A DNA stretch of 64,000 nt from Candidatus Ribeiella danica (GTDB lineage: Bacteria > Chloroflexota > Chloroflexia > Chloroflexales > Roseiflexaceae), in contig JADKFS010000019.1 of the NCBI GenBank assembly GCA_016717335.1, forward strand, positions 620,001 to 684,000, given 5' to 3'. Both the position numbers and the translations under genes were made by a program. Shown piece after piece: positions 1 to 7,895 of this stretch (its first letter is position 1; each line of letters starts with the position of its first letter). The notes below the pieces were generated by a model, which saw only the letters and a list, made by a program, of their open reading frames with translations, did not search any database and had not been told where the DNA came from.

Positions 1-76
1 GGTCAGGTCGATCGCGCTGGCTCCGCCCGACGCGGTGTCGGCGGCCCCCGCCGGCTTTATTGCGCTGAAGCGATAG
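1..76 (+). CDS. 3' end of an unidentified gene (partial)
   Basis: One forward frame (from base 2) is open from the window edge to a TAG at 74-76 and encodes the tail RSIALAPPDAVSAAPAGFIA followed by LKR. Composition is like real coding sequence in this genome, and the GC-rich repeat block begins just after the stop. Too little is present to name a family; the gene body lies outside the window. It could also be a chance open frame. Confidence 0.4.
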   Translation, partial: VRSIALAPPDAVSAAPAGFIALKR

Positions 77-85
77 ATGGTAGGG

Positions 86-350
86 TGCCCTCGCCTCGCC
101 CCCTCCGCTGGGCGCGGGGGGATTCGTGGCATGAGTCATCCCGTATGTTACAACCCCCACCCCCGGCCCCCGCCCCTGCCAGGGGCGGGGGTGGTGTGGC
201 GCGGCGGCGTTGCACCCGCCCCCGCTCCCCGCGGGGGAGCGGGGGTCGGGGGGTATGGGGGATGGTACGACACAGCGAGATGTCCGAATTGGAACATGTG
301 GGATGAATCGTGACAGGGCACACCGCTCCCCGTACACGGGGAGGGGGGGT
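86..350. repeat. composite C/G-rich intergenic repeat with hairpins
   Basis: About 260 bases without a convincing gene. The block contains CCCTCGCC and CCCTCCGC boxes, a palindrome around CCCCTGCCAGGGGCGGGG and a second around CCCGCTCCCCGCGGGGGAGC. It belongs to the same composite family as the blocks near 17.6, 21.7, 33.4, 48.4, 60.4 and 62.2 kb. Short open frames across it are products of the repeat. Confidence 0.7.
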
Positions 351-383
351 GACTATTGGCGGTGGGGTGGGTGAGCTCAGGCG

Positions 384-1775
384 CTACGGGAGCGGCAGAT
401 CGCGCGCGGCAATATCGGCGTAGGTCTCGCGGCGCTGGATGACGCGCGCGCGCCCCTCGCCGACCAGGACGAGAGCCGGGCGGGGGACCAGGTTGTAGTT
501 GCTGGCCATGCTCAGCGTGTACGCGCCGGCCACGGCGATCGCCAGCAGCTCGCCGAGCCGGGCGCGCGGGAGCCCGACGTCGCGCAGCAGCACATCGCCC
601 GACTCGCAGAAGCGCCCGGCGATGTGCACCGTCTCCTCGGCCGGCTCCGACGCGCGCCCGGCCAGCAGCGCGGTGTAGCGCGCGCCGTAGAGCGCCGGGC
701 GGATGTTGTCGGCCATGCCGCCGTCGACGTGCAGGTAGCGGGTGAATGCTGAACGCTGAGCGCTGAACGATGAATGTTGTTCTGCCACATCCTGATCATC
801 GCTCATCGTTCTGCGTTCATCGTTTGGCGGAAGGGCCTTGGTCGCGACAATCTCATACACCGCGACGCCCGCGCGCGCCACAATCGAGCGGCCCGGCTCG
901 ATCACCAGCCGGGGCAGCGCCAGCCCGCGTGTCTCGCAGCCTTCGCGCAGCGCCCGCGCGACCGTGGCCACGTAGGCGTCGGCATCGGGCGCCGGCTGGT
1001 CGGCGGTGTACGGCACGCCCAGCCCGCCGCCGGGGCTGATCTCCTGAACGGCGATGCCGTGCCGGTCGCGCAGCCGCGCCGCGCAGTCCAGCAGCACACC
1101 GACCGCCTGCGCGATCGGCGCATAGTCGAAGATCTGCGAGCCGAGGTGCGCGTGCAGCCCGGCCAGCCGCAGCCCCGGCGCGGCGCCCACCCGCGCGGCG
1201 GCGGTGTCCAGCGCCTCCAGCGGCAGCCCGAACTTCGACGTGGCGCGGCCGGTCTCGATGTGGGCGTGCGTGCTGGCCGCGATATCCGGCGTGAGCCGCA
1301 GCATGATCGACTGCGGCTCGGCGCGGCCGGCCGTCAGCCGTGCCAGCAGATCCAGCTCGTCCAGCGTGTCGACCACGATCTGGCCGACGCCGGCCGCCAG
1401 CGCCTGCTCAAGCTCGGCGCGCGTCTTGACGTTGCCGTGCAGGTGGACCCGCCCGGCCGGGAAGCCGGCCCTGAGCGCGACGTACAGCTCGCCGCCCGAC
1501 ACCACGTCGAGCCCCAGCCCCTCCTGGGCGACCAGCTGGGCCACGGCGGTGTTGAGCAGCGCCTTGCTGGCGTAGTGCGCCGCGTTGGGGCCTGGGTAGT
1601 GCCGCGCGAGCGCCGCGCGGTAGGCCCGGCAGCAGTTGCGAAAGGTCGCCTCGTCCAGCAGGTACAGCGGCGTGCCGTGCTCGCGGGCCAGCTGGGGCAC
1701 GTCGCAGCCGCCGATCGTCAGGCGGCCCGCGTCGCTAATGGTTGCTGTGTCGGGCCAGAGGTGTGTGTGCAGCAT
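384..1775 (-). CDS. lysA: diaminopimelate decarboxylase
   Basis: Converts meso-diaminopimelate to L-lysine with release of CO2, the last step of lysine synthesis, as a PLP enzyme in the cytosol. The 463-residue product has the family order: N-terminal alanine-racemase-like barrel with the PLP lysine in AHYASKALL (K71), the glycine-rich HLGSQI and SPGGGLGVPY segments, and the C-terminal VDGGMADNIRPALYGARY and CESGD motifs. I start at ATG 1775 because the frame upstream of it is only translated intergenic repeat (LSPCHLV-type). Residues about 312-343 are an insertion not expected in the family: repeat DNA at 743-833 is read in frame just before the VDGGM motif. The reading frame is intact, so the enzyme may still work. 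Confidence 0.93.
   Translation of the reverse strand: MLHTHLWPDTATISDAGRLTIGGCDVPQLAREHGTPLYLLDEATFRNCCRAYRAALARHYPGPNAAHYASKALLNTAVAQLVAQEGLGLDVVSGGELYVALRAGFPAGRVHLHGNVKTRAELEQALAAGVGQIVVDTLDELDLLARLTAGRAEPQSIMLRLTPDIAASTHAHIETGRATSKFGLPLEALDTAAARVGAAPGLRLAGLHAHLGSQIFDYAPIAQAVGVLLDCAARLRDRHGIAVQEISPGGGLGVPYTADQPAPDADAYVATVARALREGCETRGLALPRLVIEPGRSIVARAGVAVYEIVATKALPPNDERRTMSDDQDVAEQHSSFSAQRSAFTRYLHVDGGMADNIRPALYGARYTALLAGRASEPAEETVHIAGRFCESGDVLLRDVGLPRARLGELLAIAVAGAYTLSMASNYNLVPRPALVLVGEGRARVIQRRETYADIAARDLPLP
743..833. repeat. octamer/heptamer repeat inserted in frame inside lysA
   Basis: Copies and variants of GAACGCTGA run on the left side and their inverted form (TCATCGTTCTGCG) on the right, giving an inverted pair around a short core. 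The same octamer array is intergenic at 40.68 kb. It adds about 30 residues rich in S, Q, R and D to LysA without a stop. Confidence 0.75.
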
Positions 1776-1785
1776 ATTCTTTGAC

Positions 1786-1995
1786 AAGATGACAAGATGA
1801 CAAGGTGACAGGGTGACAAGGTGGCGTGGGACTTGGGACGTGGGACTTGGGACTTGGGGCCGGGGGGGGGGGGGGCCGACGCCTGACGGCTGACCGCTGA
1901 CGGCTGACCGCTGACAAGGTGACAAGGTGACAAGGTGACAAGGTGGCAAAGGAATAGAATCGCCTTGTCGCCCTATCACCCTGTCCATGGCGTCG
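1786..1995. repeat. heptamer/octamer array between tpx and lysA
   Basis: Successive arrays: GACAAGGT (8 bp), GGGACTT (7 bp), a G-run, C(C/G)GCTGA (7 bp), again GACAAGGT, then an inverted CCTTGTCGCCCTATCACC tail. No gene is supported here. The rest of the gap (1996-2099) holds no gene that I can see, only CCCCTGG-type heptamers near 2070-2095. Confidence 0.8.
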
Positions 1996-2099
1996 CTGGC
2001 GCACAGTCAGACAGCCTTTTGGAGCTTGCGATACGTGGGTTGGGCACTATGACGCCAACCCCCAAGTTCCTAGCCCCTGGCCCCTGCGCTGAAAGCGCA

Positions 2100-2618
2100 C
2101 TAGGCTGCTAGCTCCCTAAGCGTTGCCAGCGCCGCGTCGTAGTTCGGCTCGTGGCCGACGACCGGCACGTACTCGGCGTAGCGGACCACGCCCTCCTGGT
2201 CGACCACGAAGACCGCGCGGCTCTCCCAGCGCAGCTCCTTGATGTGGGTGCCGTAGGCGTCGCCGAAGTTCATGTCCTTGTAGTCGGAGGCCATGATCAC
2301 CCTGTCGATCCCCTCGGCGCCGCACCAGCGGAGCTGCGCGAACGGCAGGTCGGCGCTGATCGTCAGGATATTGACCGCGTCGCCGAGGTTGGCGGCCTCC
2401 TCGTTGAAGCGGCGGGTCTGCCGCGAGCAGACGCCCGTGTCGATCGATGGGATGACGCTGATCACCAGCGGCTTGCCGGCGAACTGCGCGCTGCTGACCT
2501 GCTCGTTCTTGGCCTTCGTGAGCGTGAAGGCTGGCGCGCGATCGCCCGGCTTCAGCTCCGGCCCCACCAACGTCTTCGGTCCCCAGAAGTCGAATGCGTT
2601 GGCGCGTTCCTGTGCCAC
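2100..2618 (-). CDS. tpx: thiol peroxidase, Tpx type peroxiredoxin
   Basis: Reduces hydrogen peroxide and organic hydroperoxides using thioredoxin. The product has 172 residues, the usual family length. It shows the Tpx signature around the peroxidatic cysteine, PSIDTGVCSRQTRRF (C64), and the resolving cysteine in RWCG (C99), with the family spacing of about 35 residues. The start is GTG at 2618, preceded by a strong GAGGAGAAG ribosome binding site. It lies downstream of the OsmC-type peroxidase on the same strand, but the two are separated by about 150 bases of heptamer repeats, so co-transcription is uncertain. Confidence 0.95.
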   Translation of the reverse strand: MAQERANAFDFWGPKTLVGPELKPGDRAPAFTLTKAKNEQVSSAQFAGKPLVISVIPSIDTGVCSRQTRRFNEEAANLGDAVNILTISADLPFAQLRWCGAEGIDRVIMASDYKDMNFGDAYGTHIKELRWESRAVFVVDQEGVVRYAEYVPVVGHEPNYDAALATLRELAA

Positions 2619-2639
2619 AATCTTCTCCTCAGATACAGT

Positions 2640-2769
2640 TCAGTCGAGGCGAGCGGGTGACAAGATAATGGGACTTGGGGCTTGGGACTTGGGGCCTGGG
2701 ATCTGCGACTTGCGACGTGTGACGTGCTACCTGCACCCTGACCCCTAGCCCCTAACCCCTAGCTCCCAG
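2640..2769. repeat. heptamer array between osmC-like gene and tpx
   Basis: Degenerate 7-bp units such as GGGACTT, GCGACTT, CTGACCC and CCCTAAC follow each other across the whole gap. Unit sequence drifts along the array while the 7-bp step is kept. Confidence 0.75.
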
Positions 2770-3210
2770 CTACCGAAGCTTGGCGCTCACCGTGGCCTCC
2801 TCCAGGCCCGGCAGCAGCAGCACCGAGACCGGGCAGGTCTTCTTGGTCTGCTCGGCCGCCTCGGCGAACGCGGCCTGGTCGATCCCCGGCACGCTGCCCT
2901 CGGTGTCGAGGTGGATCTTGGTGATCTTGAAGCCATTCGGCCCCTTGTTCAACGTCAGCGTGGCGCGCGTGCGGATCTCCTGCGGGACGTGGCCGTCCTT
3001 GCTGAGGTTGTTCGCCAGCGCCATGCTGAAGCAGGAGGCGTGCGCCGCCGCGAGCAGCTCCTCGGGGTTGCTGCCGCCGCTGTTCTCGAAGCGCGATGCG
3101 AACGTCACCTTGGCGTCCTGCAGGGCGCCGCTCTCGGTCGAGGCCGTGCCGCTGCCGCTGGCCAGATCGCCGGACCAGGTCGCGCTGGCGTGGCGTGGAA
3201 TATCAGGCAT
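2770..3210 (-). CDS. OsmC/Ohr family peroxiredoxin
   Basis: Thiol-dependent organic hydroperoxide reductase of the OsmC type. The 146-residue protein has the two family cysteines in HASCFSMAL and KKTCPVSVLL, and the N-terminal ATWSGDLASGSGTASTESG segment typical of OsmC. I place the start at ATG 3210, which has AAAGGAGC upstream at good spacing; a longer frame with seven more residues exists. It is divergent from the GT9 gene at 3473. Together with Tpx it makes a small peroxide-defence pair. Confidence 0.92.
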   Translation of the reverse strand: MPDIPRHASATWSGDLASGSGTASTESGALQDAKVTFASRFENSGGSNPEELLAAAHASCFSMALANNLSKDGHVPQEIRTRATLTLNKGPNGFKITKIHLDTEGSVPGIDQAAFAEAAEQTKKTCPVSVLLLPGLEEATVSAKLR

Positions 3211-3472
3211 GATCGAGCTCCTTTCTTCCAAAGAGTTGACGATGCGACTCTATCAAGAATCATACGACCGCTCGCCGCGGAGGGATGTCGGCGATCGCGT
3301 TGTACGCGCGCGATCGCCTCGTAGTGCGGGGGCGCTGCGGGCGATTCTAGGCCGCGGGCCGGGGTTTGTCAAATATGGGCGCATCGCCTATGATTGCGGC
3401 AGGTTCGGCACGAATGTTGCTCTCGGTCTTTCATCTCGCGCCTCTGGCGCATAATAGGCAACCACAAACACT

Positions 3473-4627
3473 ATGGAACGCTTCACCGATCAGCCGCTCG
3501 GCGCGCGCCCGCACCTGGCCGTGTTCGGCTCCGACAAGGTCGGCAACTTCGTGCTGACCACGCCGCTGCTGCGCGGCCTGAAGGAGAAGTACCCCGGCGC
3601 GACGCTGGACTTCTTCGGCGGCGAGACCACCAGCGACCTCGAGGCCGGCTGCCCGCACGTCGACGCGCGCTTCTCGCTCTACGGCGAGCGCGCCGAGTAC
3701 CTGGCCGAGCTGTACGCCTTCGTGGCCGCCCGCCGCGCCGTGGCCGGCGACTACGACCTGGCGATCAACTGCGACGAGTTCAGCGAGCTGAACCTGGTCG
3801 TCGTGGCCGCGACCAACCCGCGCTACCTGGTCGGCGCATCGCTGCAGCCCGACTTCCGGCGCAAGTTCCCGCCCGGCGACGACGTGCGCGCGCGCATGCT
3901 GGGCGACAGCGACTGGAACAGCCCGGCCTTCCTCGATCGCTACCCCGAGCTGATGACCAGCAACTACCTGGCCGAGATCTTCTGCAAGATGGCCTACGTC
4001 GAGACCGACTACGCGCGGATCGAGATCGCCTCGGCCCCGCCGCCGTTCGAGGTCCCCGACGTGCTGCTGCACATGACCACCACGCGCAGCGCCAAGCAGT
4101 GGCTGCCGGAGTACTGGCGCGAGCTGATCGGCTGGTGCGTCGAGCGTGGGCTGAGCGTCGGGATGATCGGCGGCAAGCCGCAGGTCGAGCGCGAGCGCTA
4201 CCACGCCGGCGGCTGGGAGGAAGACCTGCTGCGCGAGACGCCGCTGATCGATCTGCGCGGCGAGACGGCGCTGCCGCAGCTGGCCGGCGCCTTCGAGCGG
4301 GCCCGCGCGGCGGTGGTGGTGGATGCAGGGCCGATGCACATCGCCGCCGCGGTCGGCTGCCCGACGATCTGCGTCTTCGGCAACGACGACGACGGCGACG
4401 GCGCCAGCCCGATCAACCTGTGGGCGCCGCGCGCGCCGAACGCCTCTGTCGTGCGGACGCCCGCGAAGTGCACGGTCTGCGTCGAGAACCGCTTCAAGAA
4501 CGAGGCCTGCCTGGTGCCTGGCCACCCCTGCATGCGCGAGCTGCGGCCCGAGCGGGTGATCGCGGCGCTGAGCCGAGCCCTGTATGACACGGATTTCAGA
4601 CACGGAGACACGGAGGCGATTGCATAA
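3473..4627 (+). CDS. glycosyltransferase family 9 (heptosyltransferase-like)
   Basis: Probable sugar transferase of the GT-B fold acting on a cell-surface polymer. Of 384 residues, the N-terminal part has the family opening (VFGSDKVGNFVLTTPLLRGL, roughly 17-36) and the C-terminal half has the nucleotide-sugar site pattern DAGPMHIAAAVGCPTICVFG. A cysteine cluster (KCTVCVE, EACLVPGHPC) near the C-terminus may bind metal; this is less common in the family. The true acceptor cannot be told from sequence: members act on heptose in Gram-negative LPS, but Chloroflexia lack LPS, so a different surface glycan is likely. It stands alone, divergent from the osmC-like gene. Confidence 0.85.
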   Translation: MERFTDQPLGARPHLAVFGSDKVGNFVLTTPLLRGLKEKYPGATLDFFGGETTSDLEAGCPHVDARFSLYGERAEYLAELYAFVAARRAVAGDYDLAINCDEFSELNLVVVAATNPRYLVGASLQPDFRRKFPPGDDVRARMLGDSDWNSPAFLDRYPELMTSNYLAEIFCKMAYVETDYARIEIASAPPPFEVPDVLLHMTTTRSAKQWLPEYWRELIGWCVERGLSVGMIGGKPQVERERYHAGGWEEDLLRETPLIDLRGETALPQLAGAFERARAAVVVDAGPMHIAAAVGCPTICVFGNDDDGDGASPINLWAPRAPNASVVRTPAKCTVCVENRFKNEACLVPGHPCMRELRPERVIAALSRALYDTDFRHGDTEAIA

Positions 4628-4629
4628 TT

Positions 4630-5040
4630 TCACCTTGTCACCCTGTCAGCCGTCAGCCGGCCCCAAGTCCCAAGTCCCAAGTCCCGTCCCAAGCCCCACA
4701 CCAGGGGACAGGGGACAGGGGACAGGGGTCAGGGGTCAGGGGTCAGGAGCGCGTTCACGCCGACTCCCACGTCCCAAGTCCCAAGTCCCAAGCCCCACAC
4801 AGGGGACAGGGGACAGGGGACAGCGGACAGGGGACAGCGGACAGGGGTCAGGAGCGCGTTCACGCCGACTCCCACGTCCCACGCCCCGCCGCCAGGGGAC
4901 AGGGGACAGGGGACAGGGGTCAGGGGTCAGGGGTCAGGAGCGCGTTCACGCCGACTCCCACGTCCCACGCCCCAAGTTCCAAGTCCCAAGTCCCACGTCC
5001 CAAGCCCCACGCCACCTTGTCACCTTGTCACCTTGTCACT
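4630..5040. repeat. large heptamer block with higher-order repeats and G-quadruplex motifs
   Basis: Over 400 bases without a gene. The block mixes CCAAGTC, GGGGACA and GGGGTCA heptamers and a final CACCTTGT octamer array. A larger unit of about 85-105 bp, marked by AGGAGCGCGTTCACGCCGAC, occurs three times (about 4745, 4849 and 4937). Runs of GGGGACA give four or more G-tracts with 3-base loops. Confidence 0.85.
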
Positions 5041-5042
5041 AT

Positions 5043-5672
5043 TCAGCCGCCCTCGGCTTTCCGCGCGGCGTAGTGCCGCCGGGCCTTGGCGCGGTTGCCG
5101 CAGTCCTCCATCGAGCACCAGCGCCGGGTATGGTTGCGGCTTGCGTCGACGAACAGCCAGCCGCAGCCCTCGCCCGCGCAGGCGCGCACCAGCGCCACCT
5201 CCGGCGCGGTCAGCAGGTCCGCCGCCGACCAGACCACCGGCCAGAGCGGCTGATCGAGCGGCTCGCCGCATTCGTCCCACTGCCAGGCCAGCCGGGCGCG
5301 CAGCTGCGCCAGCCGCCAGCGCCGGGGCGCGCCCGCCAGCGCATCGTTGAGCGCCGCCAGATCTCCTGCCGCGACCGCCCGTCCGGCTGAGGTGGCGCTG
5401 AAGATGCGGAAGAGCGCCGCGCGCAGGCCCCGCGCGCGCGCCAGCACTTCTTCAGCCACGCGTGGCCGAAGCGCGCGCTCGCCCAGCAGCGCCGCGGCGT
5501 CTCCCTCGGACAGCGCGCCGGCGTGGCACCCCCACGCCACCAGCGCGGCGTAGTCGGCCAGGTACTCCTTCGGGCTGGCGAGCGCGTGGTCGTCGACCGT
5601 GTTGACGAAGTCGAGGCACAGCCGCCCGCCAACGAGCCGGACGTTGCCTGCGTGGGTGTTGATCTCGGTCAT
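5043..5672 (-). CDS. CGNR zinc-finger / ABATE-domain protein, probable transcription regulator
   Basis: Of 209 residues, the N-terminal two thirds match the ABATE region (GGRLCLDFVNTV near the start) and the C-terminus is a CGNR zinc finger: CAGEGCGWLFVD, then NHTRRWCSMEDCGNRAKARR, which supplies four cysteines and a basic DNA-contact helix. Proteins of this family are treated as stress-related DNA-binding regulators; few have been studied. The gene is divergent from the LivHM permease gene, and the gap holds a 9-bp inverted repeat at 5718-5743 suited to being its operator. No clear ribosome binding site precedes ATG 5672. Confidence 0.88.
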   Translation of the reverse strand: MTEINTHAGNVRLVGGRLCLDFVNTVDDHALASPKEYLADYAALVAWGCHAGALSEGDAAALLGERALRPRVAEEVLARARGLRAALFRIFSATSAGRAVAAGDLAALNDALAGAPRRWRLAQLRARLAWQWDECGEPLDQPLWPVVWSAADLLTAPEVALVRACAGEGCGWLFVDASRNHTRRWCSMEDCGNRAKARRHYAARKAEGG

Positions 5673-5691
5673 AGACGTGTCGCTGTTGGGC

Positions 5692-5720
5692 TTGACAGGC
5701 GCGGTATGATCGGCTACATT
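5692..5720 (+). promoter_or_regulatory. candidate sigma-70 promoter for the LivHM gene
   Basis: TTGACA at 5692-5697 is a perfect -35 box, followed after 17 bases by TACATT at 5715-5720. The -10 box overlaps the left arm of the inverted repeat at 5718-5743, as expected for a repressed promoter. Confidence 0.45.
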
Positions 5721-5743
5721 CTAACCACCGACATGGTTAGAAT
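5718..5743. promoter_or_regulatory. operator-like inverted repeat
   Basis: ATTCTAACC at 5718-5726 and GGTTAGAAT at 5735-5743 are exact 9-bp inverted arms separated by 8 bases. It lies between the divergent CGNR regulator and permease genes and overlaps the candidate -10 box. The centre-to-centre distance of 17 bp (about 1.6 helical turns) is compatible with a dimeric regulator. That the CGNR protein binds it is inference. Confidence 0.6.
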
Positions 5744-5822
5744 ATCATAGCGGCGGGCGATCTTCAAGTCTCTGTGTATGGGGGCGGAGGCTAGATCCGG
5801 CTACATCAAGAGCGGGGTATCT

Positions 5823-7877
5823 ATGACGTGCGGCGTCAACGGTCACTGCGCCGAGCTGCTGCTGCAGATCCTGGCGATCGGCCTCTCGAACGGCGCGGTG
5901 ATCGCGCTCAACGCGATCGGCGTCACGTTGGTCTACGGGGTGGTCCGCACGATCAACTTCGCCTACGGCGACCTGTTCGCCCTGGCGACCGTGCTGGTCG
6001 TCGTGGTCGTGCGGGCGCTCGATCTGCTGCCGGGGATGGCGGCGCTGCCGCTGGCGGCCGGGCTGGCGCTGGCGCTGGCCGCCGCGCTGGCCTTCGGCAC
6101 CGCGCTCAACGTCGCGGTCGAGCGGGTCGCGTTCCGGCCGTTCCGCGCCAGCTCGAGCCTGGCCCCGCTGATCGCCACGGTCGGCATCTCGTTCATGCTC
6201 TACCAGGCCGCGCTGCTGGTGCGCACCGCCGATAAGTCGCTGCCGGGGGTGCACCACAGCGTGCCGGGCGTGCCCGAGGTGCCGCGCCTGGGCATTCACG
6301 ATCTGGTGCCGAGCCTGAACCTGGTCGACGCCGCCGGCCTCAAGCTGGGCGTGGTCTACACGCTCAAGGACGCGCTGGTGCTGGGCCTGGCGGTCGCGCT
6401 GGCGCTGCTGGTGGGCTGGTATCTGCGCAGCACGCGCGCCGGCCGCGCGCTGCGCGCCTGCGCCCAGGACACCGAGATGGCCCAGCTGTGCGGGGTCGAT
6501 CACGACGGCGCGATCCGGCTGGCGTTCGCGCTCGGCGGCGCGCTGGCCGGCGCGGCGGCGTTCATCTTCACGATCTACTATGCCCACCCGTACACCGAGC
6601 ATGGCGTCGAGAGCGGCCTGTTCGCCTTTACGGCCGCCGTGCTCGGCGGGATCGGCCGGCCGCGCGGCGCGTTCATCAGCGGCCTGCTGCTGGGCGTGCT
6701 GGCCGCGCTGAGCGACTTCTTCCTGGCCTCGGTGTGGACGCCGGTGCTGATCATGCTCTGCCTGATCGCGCTGCTGACGCTGCGGCCGACCGGGCTGTTC
6801 GGCGAGGACCGCGACGAGGAGCGGCCCGCCACGCTCGGGTTCGGCAGGAGCGCGCGCCGCTCGAGCGGCGGCCGGCGGACCGCGGCGCTGCTGGCGCTGG
6901 CGCTGGCCTACCCGGCGATCGACCTGGCGCTCGGCCTGCACATGCAGCTCATCGCCACCGGCATCCTGGTGTTCGTGCTGCTGGCGCTGGGCCTGAACGT
7001 TGTGCTTGGCTTCGCCGGCCTGCTCGACCTGGGCTACGCCGCCTGCTTCGCGCTGGGCGGGTACACCGTGGCGATGCTGACCGGCGGCCAGCTGGCGGCG
7101 TACGTCCCCGCCCGGCTGGACTTCCTGGCGGTGCTGGCCGTCAGCGTGGTGGTGGCCGCCATCTTCGGCGCGATCAACGGCGCCCTGGCGACGCGCCTGC
7201 GCGGCGACTACCTGGCGATCGTGACGGTTGCGTTCGGGCTGATCGTCCCCAGGGTGTTTATGAATGCCGACGACTGGACCGGCGGCGCGCAGGGGATCGC
7301 GGCGCTGCCCAAGCCGCGGCTGCTCGGCTACACCCTGGCGGGCTCGCTCGAGACCTACTACCTGGTCTGCGCCCTGGTGCTGCTCTGCGCGCTCGCCAGC
7401 TACCGGCTGGCCCACTCGCGGCTGGGCCGGGCCTGGTCGGCGATCGGCGAGGACGAGCTGGCGGCCGCGAGCAGCGGCGTCGACGTGACCCGCGCGAAGC
7501 ACCAGGCCTTCATCATCGGCTCGATCATCGCCGGGGTCGCCGGCGCGCTGTTCGCCAGCATCTTCAGCTACGTCGACCCCGAGCAGTTCGACTTCCGCGT
7601 CTCGGCGATGATCCTGGCGATGGTCGTGATCGGCGGGGTGGGCAGCGTGCCGGGCGCGATCGTCGGGGCGCTGGCGGTGGCGGCCTACGACCAGGTCGTG
7701 ATCCCGGTTGCCGGCGCGTGGCTCGACACGCTGCGGGCCGGGCGCGGCGGGCTGCTGAGCCTGCTCGACCTGCGCGCGCTCAACTCGTTCTACTTCGGCC
7801 TGGCGCTGTACCTGACGGTGCTGTTCCGCGCGCGGCAGCGCCGCGCCCGGCGGCCCGGCCGCGACTCAGAAGCGTAG
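5823..7877 (+). CDS. fused branched-chain amino acid ABC permease (LivH-LivM)
   Basis: One long polypeptide carries both membrane subunits of a LivFGHMK-type importer. The N-terminal half (about 1-300) is LivH-like, with AIGVTLVYGVVRTINFAYGD and a GAFISGLLLG segment; the C-terminal half (about 325-680) is LivM-like, with VVLGFAGLLDLGYAACFALG, LRGDYLAIVTVAFGLIV and TGGAQGI. About 15 hydrophobic segments are visible. Fusion would fix a 1:1 ratio. No ATPase (LivF, LivG) or binding protein is adjacent, so these must be encoded elsewhere. I chose ATG 5823; an upstream ATG at 5778 adds 15 unconvincing residues, and neither has a strong ribosome binding site. Confidence 0.93.
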   Translation: MTCGVNGHCAELLLQILAIGLSNGAVIALNAIGVTLVYGVVRTINFAYGDLFALATVLVVVVVRALDLLPGMAALPLAAGLALALAAALAFGTALNVAVERVAFRPFRASSSLAPLIATVGISFMLYQAALLVRTADKSLPGVHHSVPGVPEVPRLGIHDLVPSLNLVDAAGLKLGVVYTLKDALVLGLAVALALLVGWYLRSTRAGRALRACAQDTEMAQLCGVDHDGAIRLAFALGGALAGAAAFIFTIYYAHPYTEHGVESGLFAFTAAVLGGIGRPRGAFISGLLLGVLAALSDFFLASVWTPVLIMLCLIALLTLRPTGLFGEDRDEERPATLGFGRSARRSSGGRRTAALLALALAYPAIDLALGLHMQLIATGILVFVLLALGLNVVLGFAGLLDLGYAACFALGGYTVAMLTGGQLAAYVPARLDFLAVLAVSVVVAAIFGAINGALATRLRGDYLAIVTVAFGLIVPRVFMNADDWTGGAQGIAALPKPRLLGYTLAGSLETYYLVCALVLLCALASYRLAHSRLGRAWSAIGEDELAAASSGVDVTRAKHQAFIIGSIIAGVAGALFASIFSYVDPEQFDFRVSAMILAMVVIGGVGSVPGAIVGALAVAAYDQVVIPVAGAWLDTLRAGRGGLLSLLDLRALNSFYFGLALYLTVLFRARQRRARRPGRDSEA

Positions 7878-7895
7878 GGCCTGTGGAGCGCGGGG

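Noticed and set aside
3394..4587. Alternative forward frame overlapping the GT9 gene
   Set aside because: Its translation is Arg/Ala-rich and featureless, while the frame at 3473-4627 has clear GT9 motifs.
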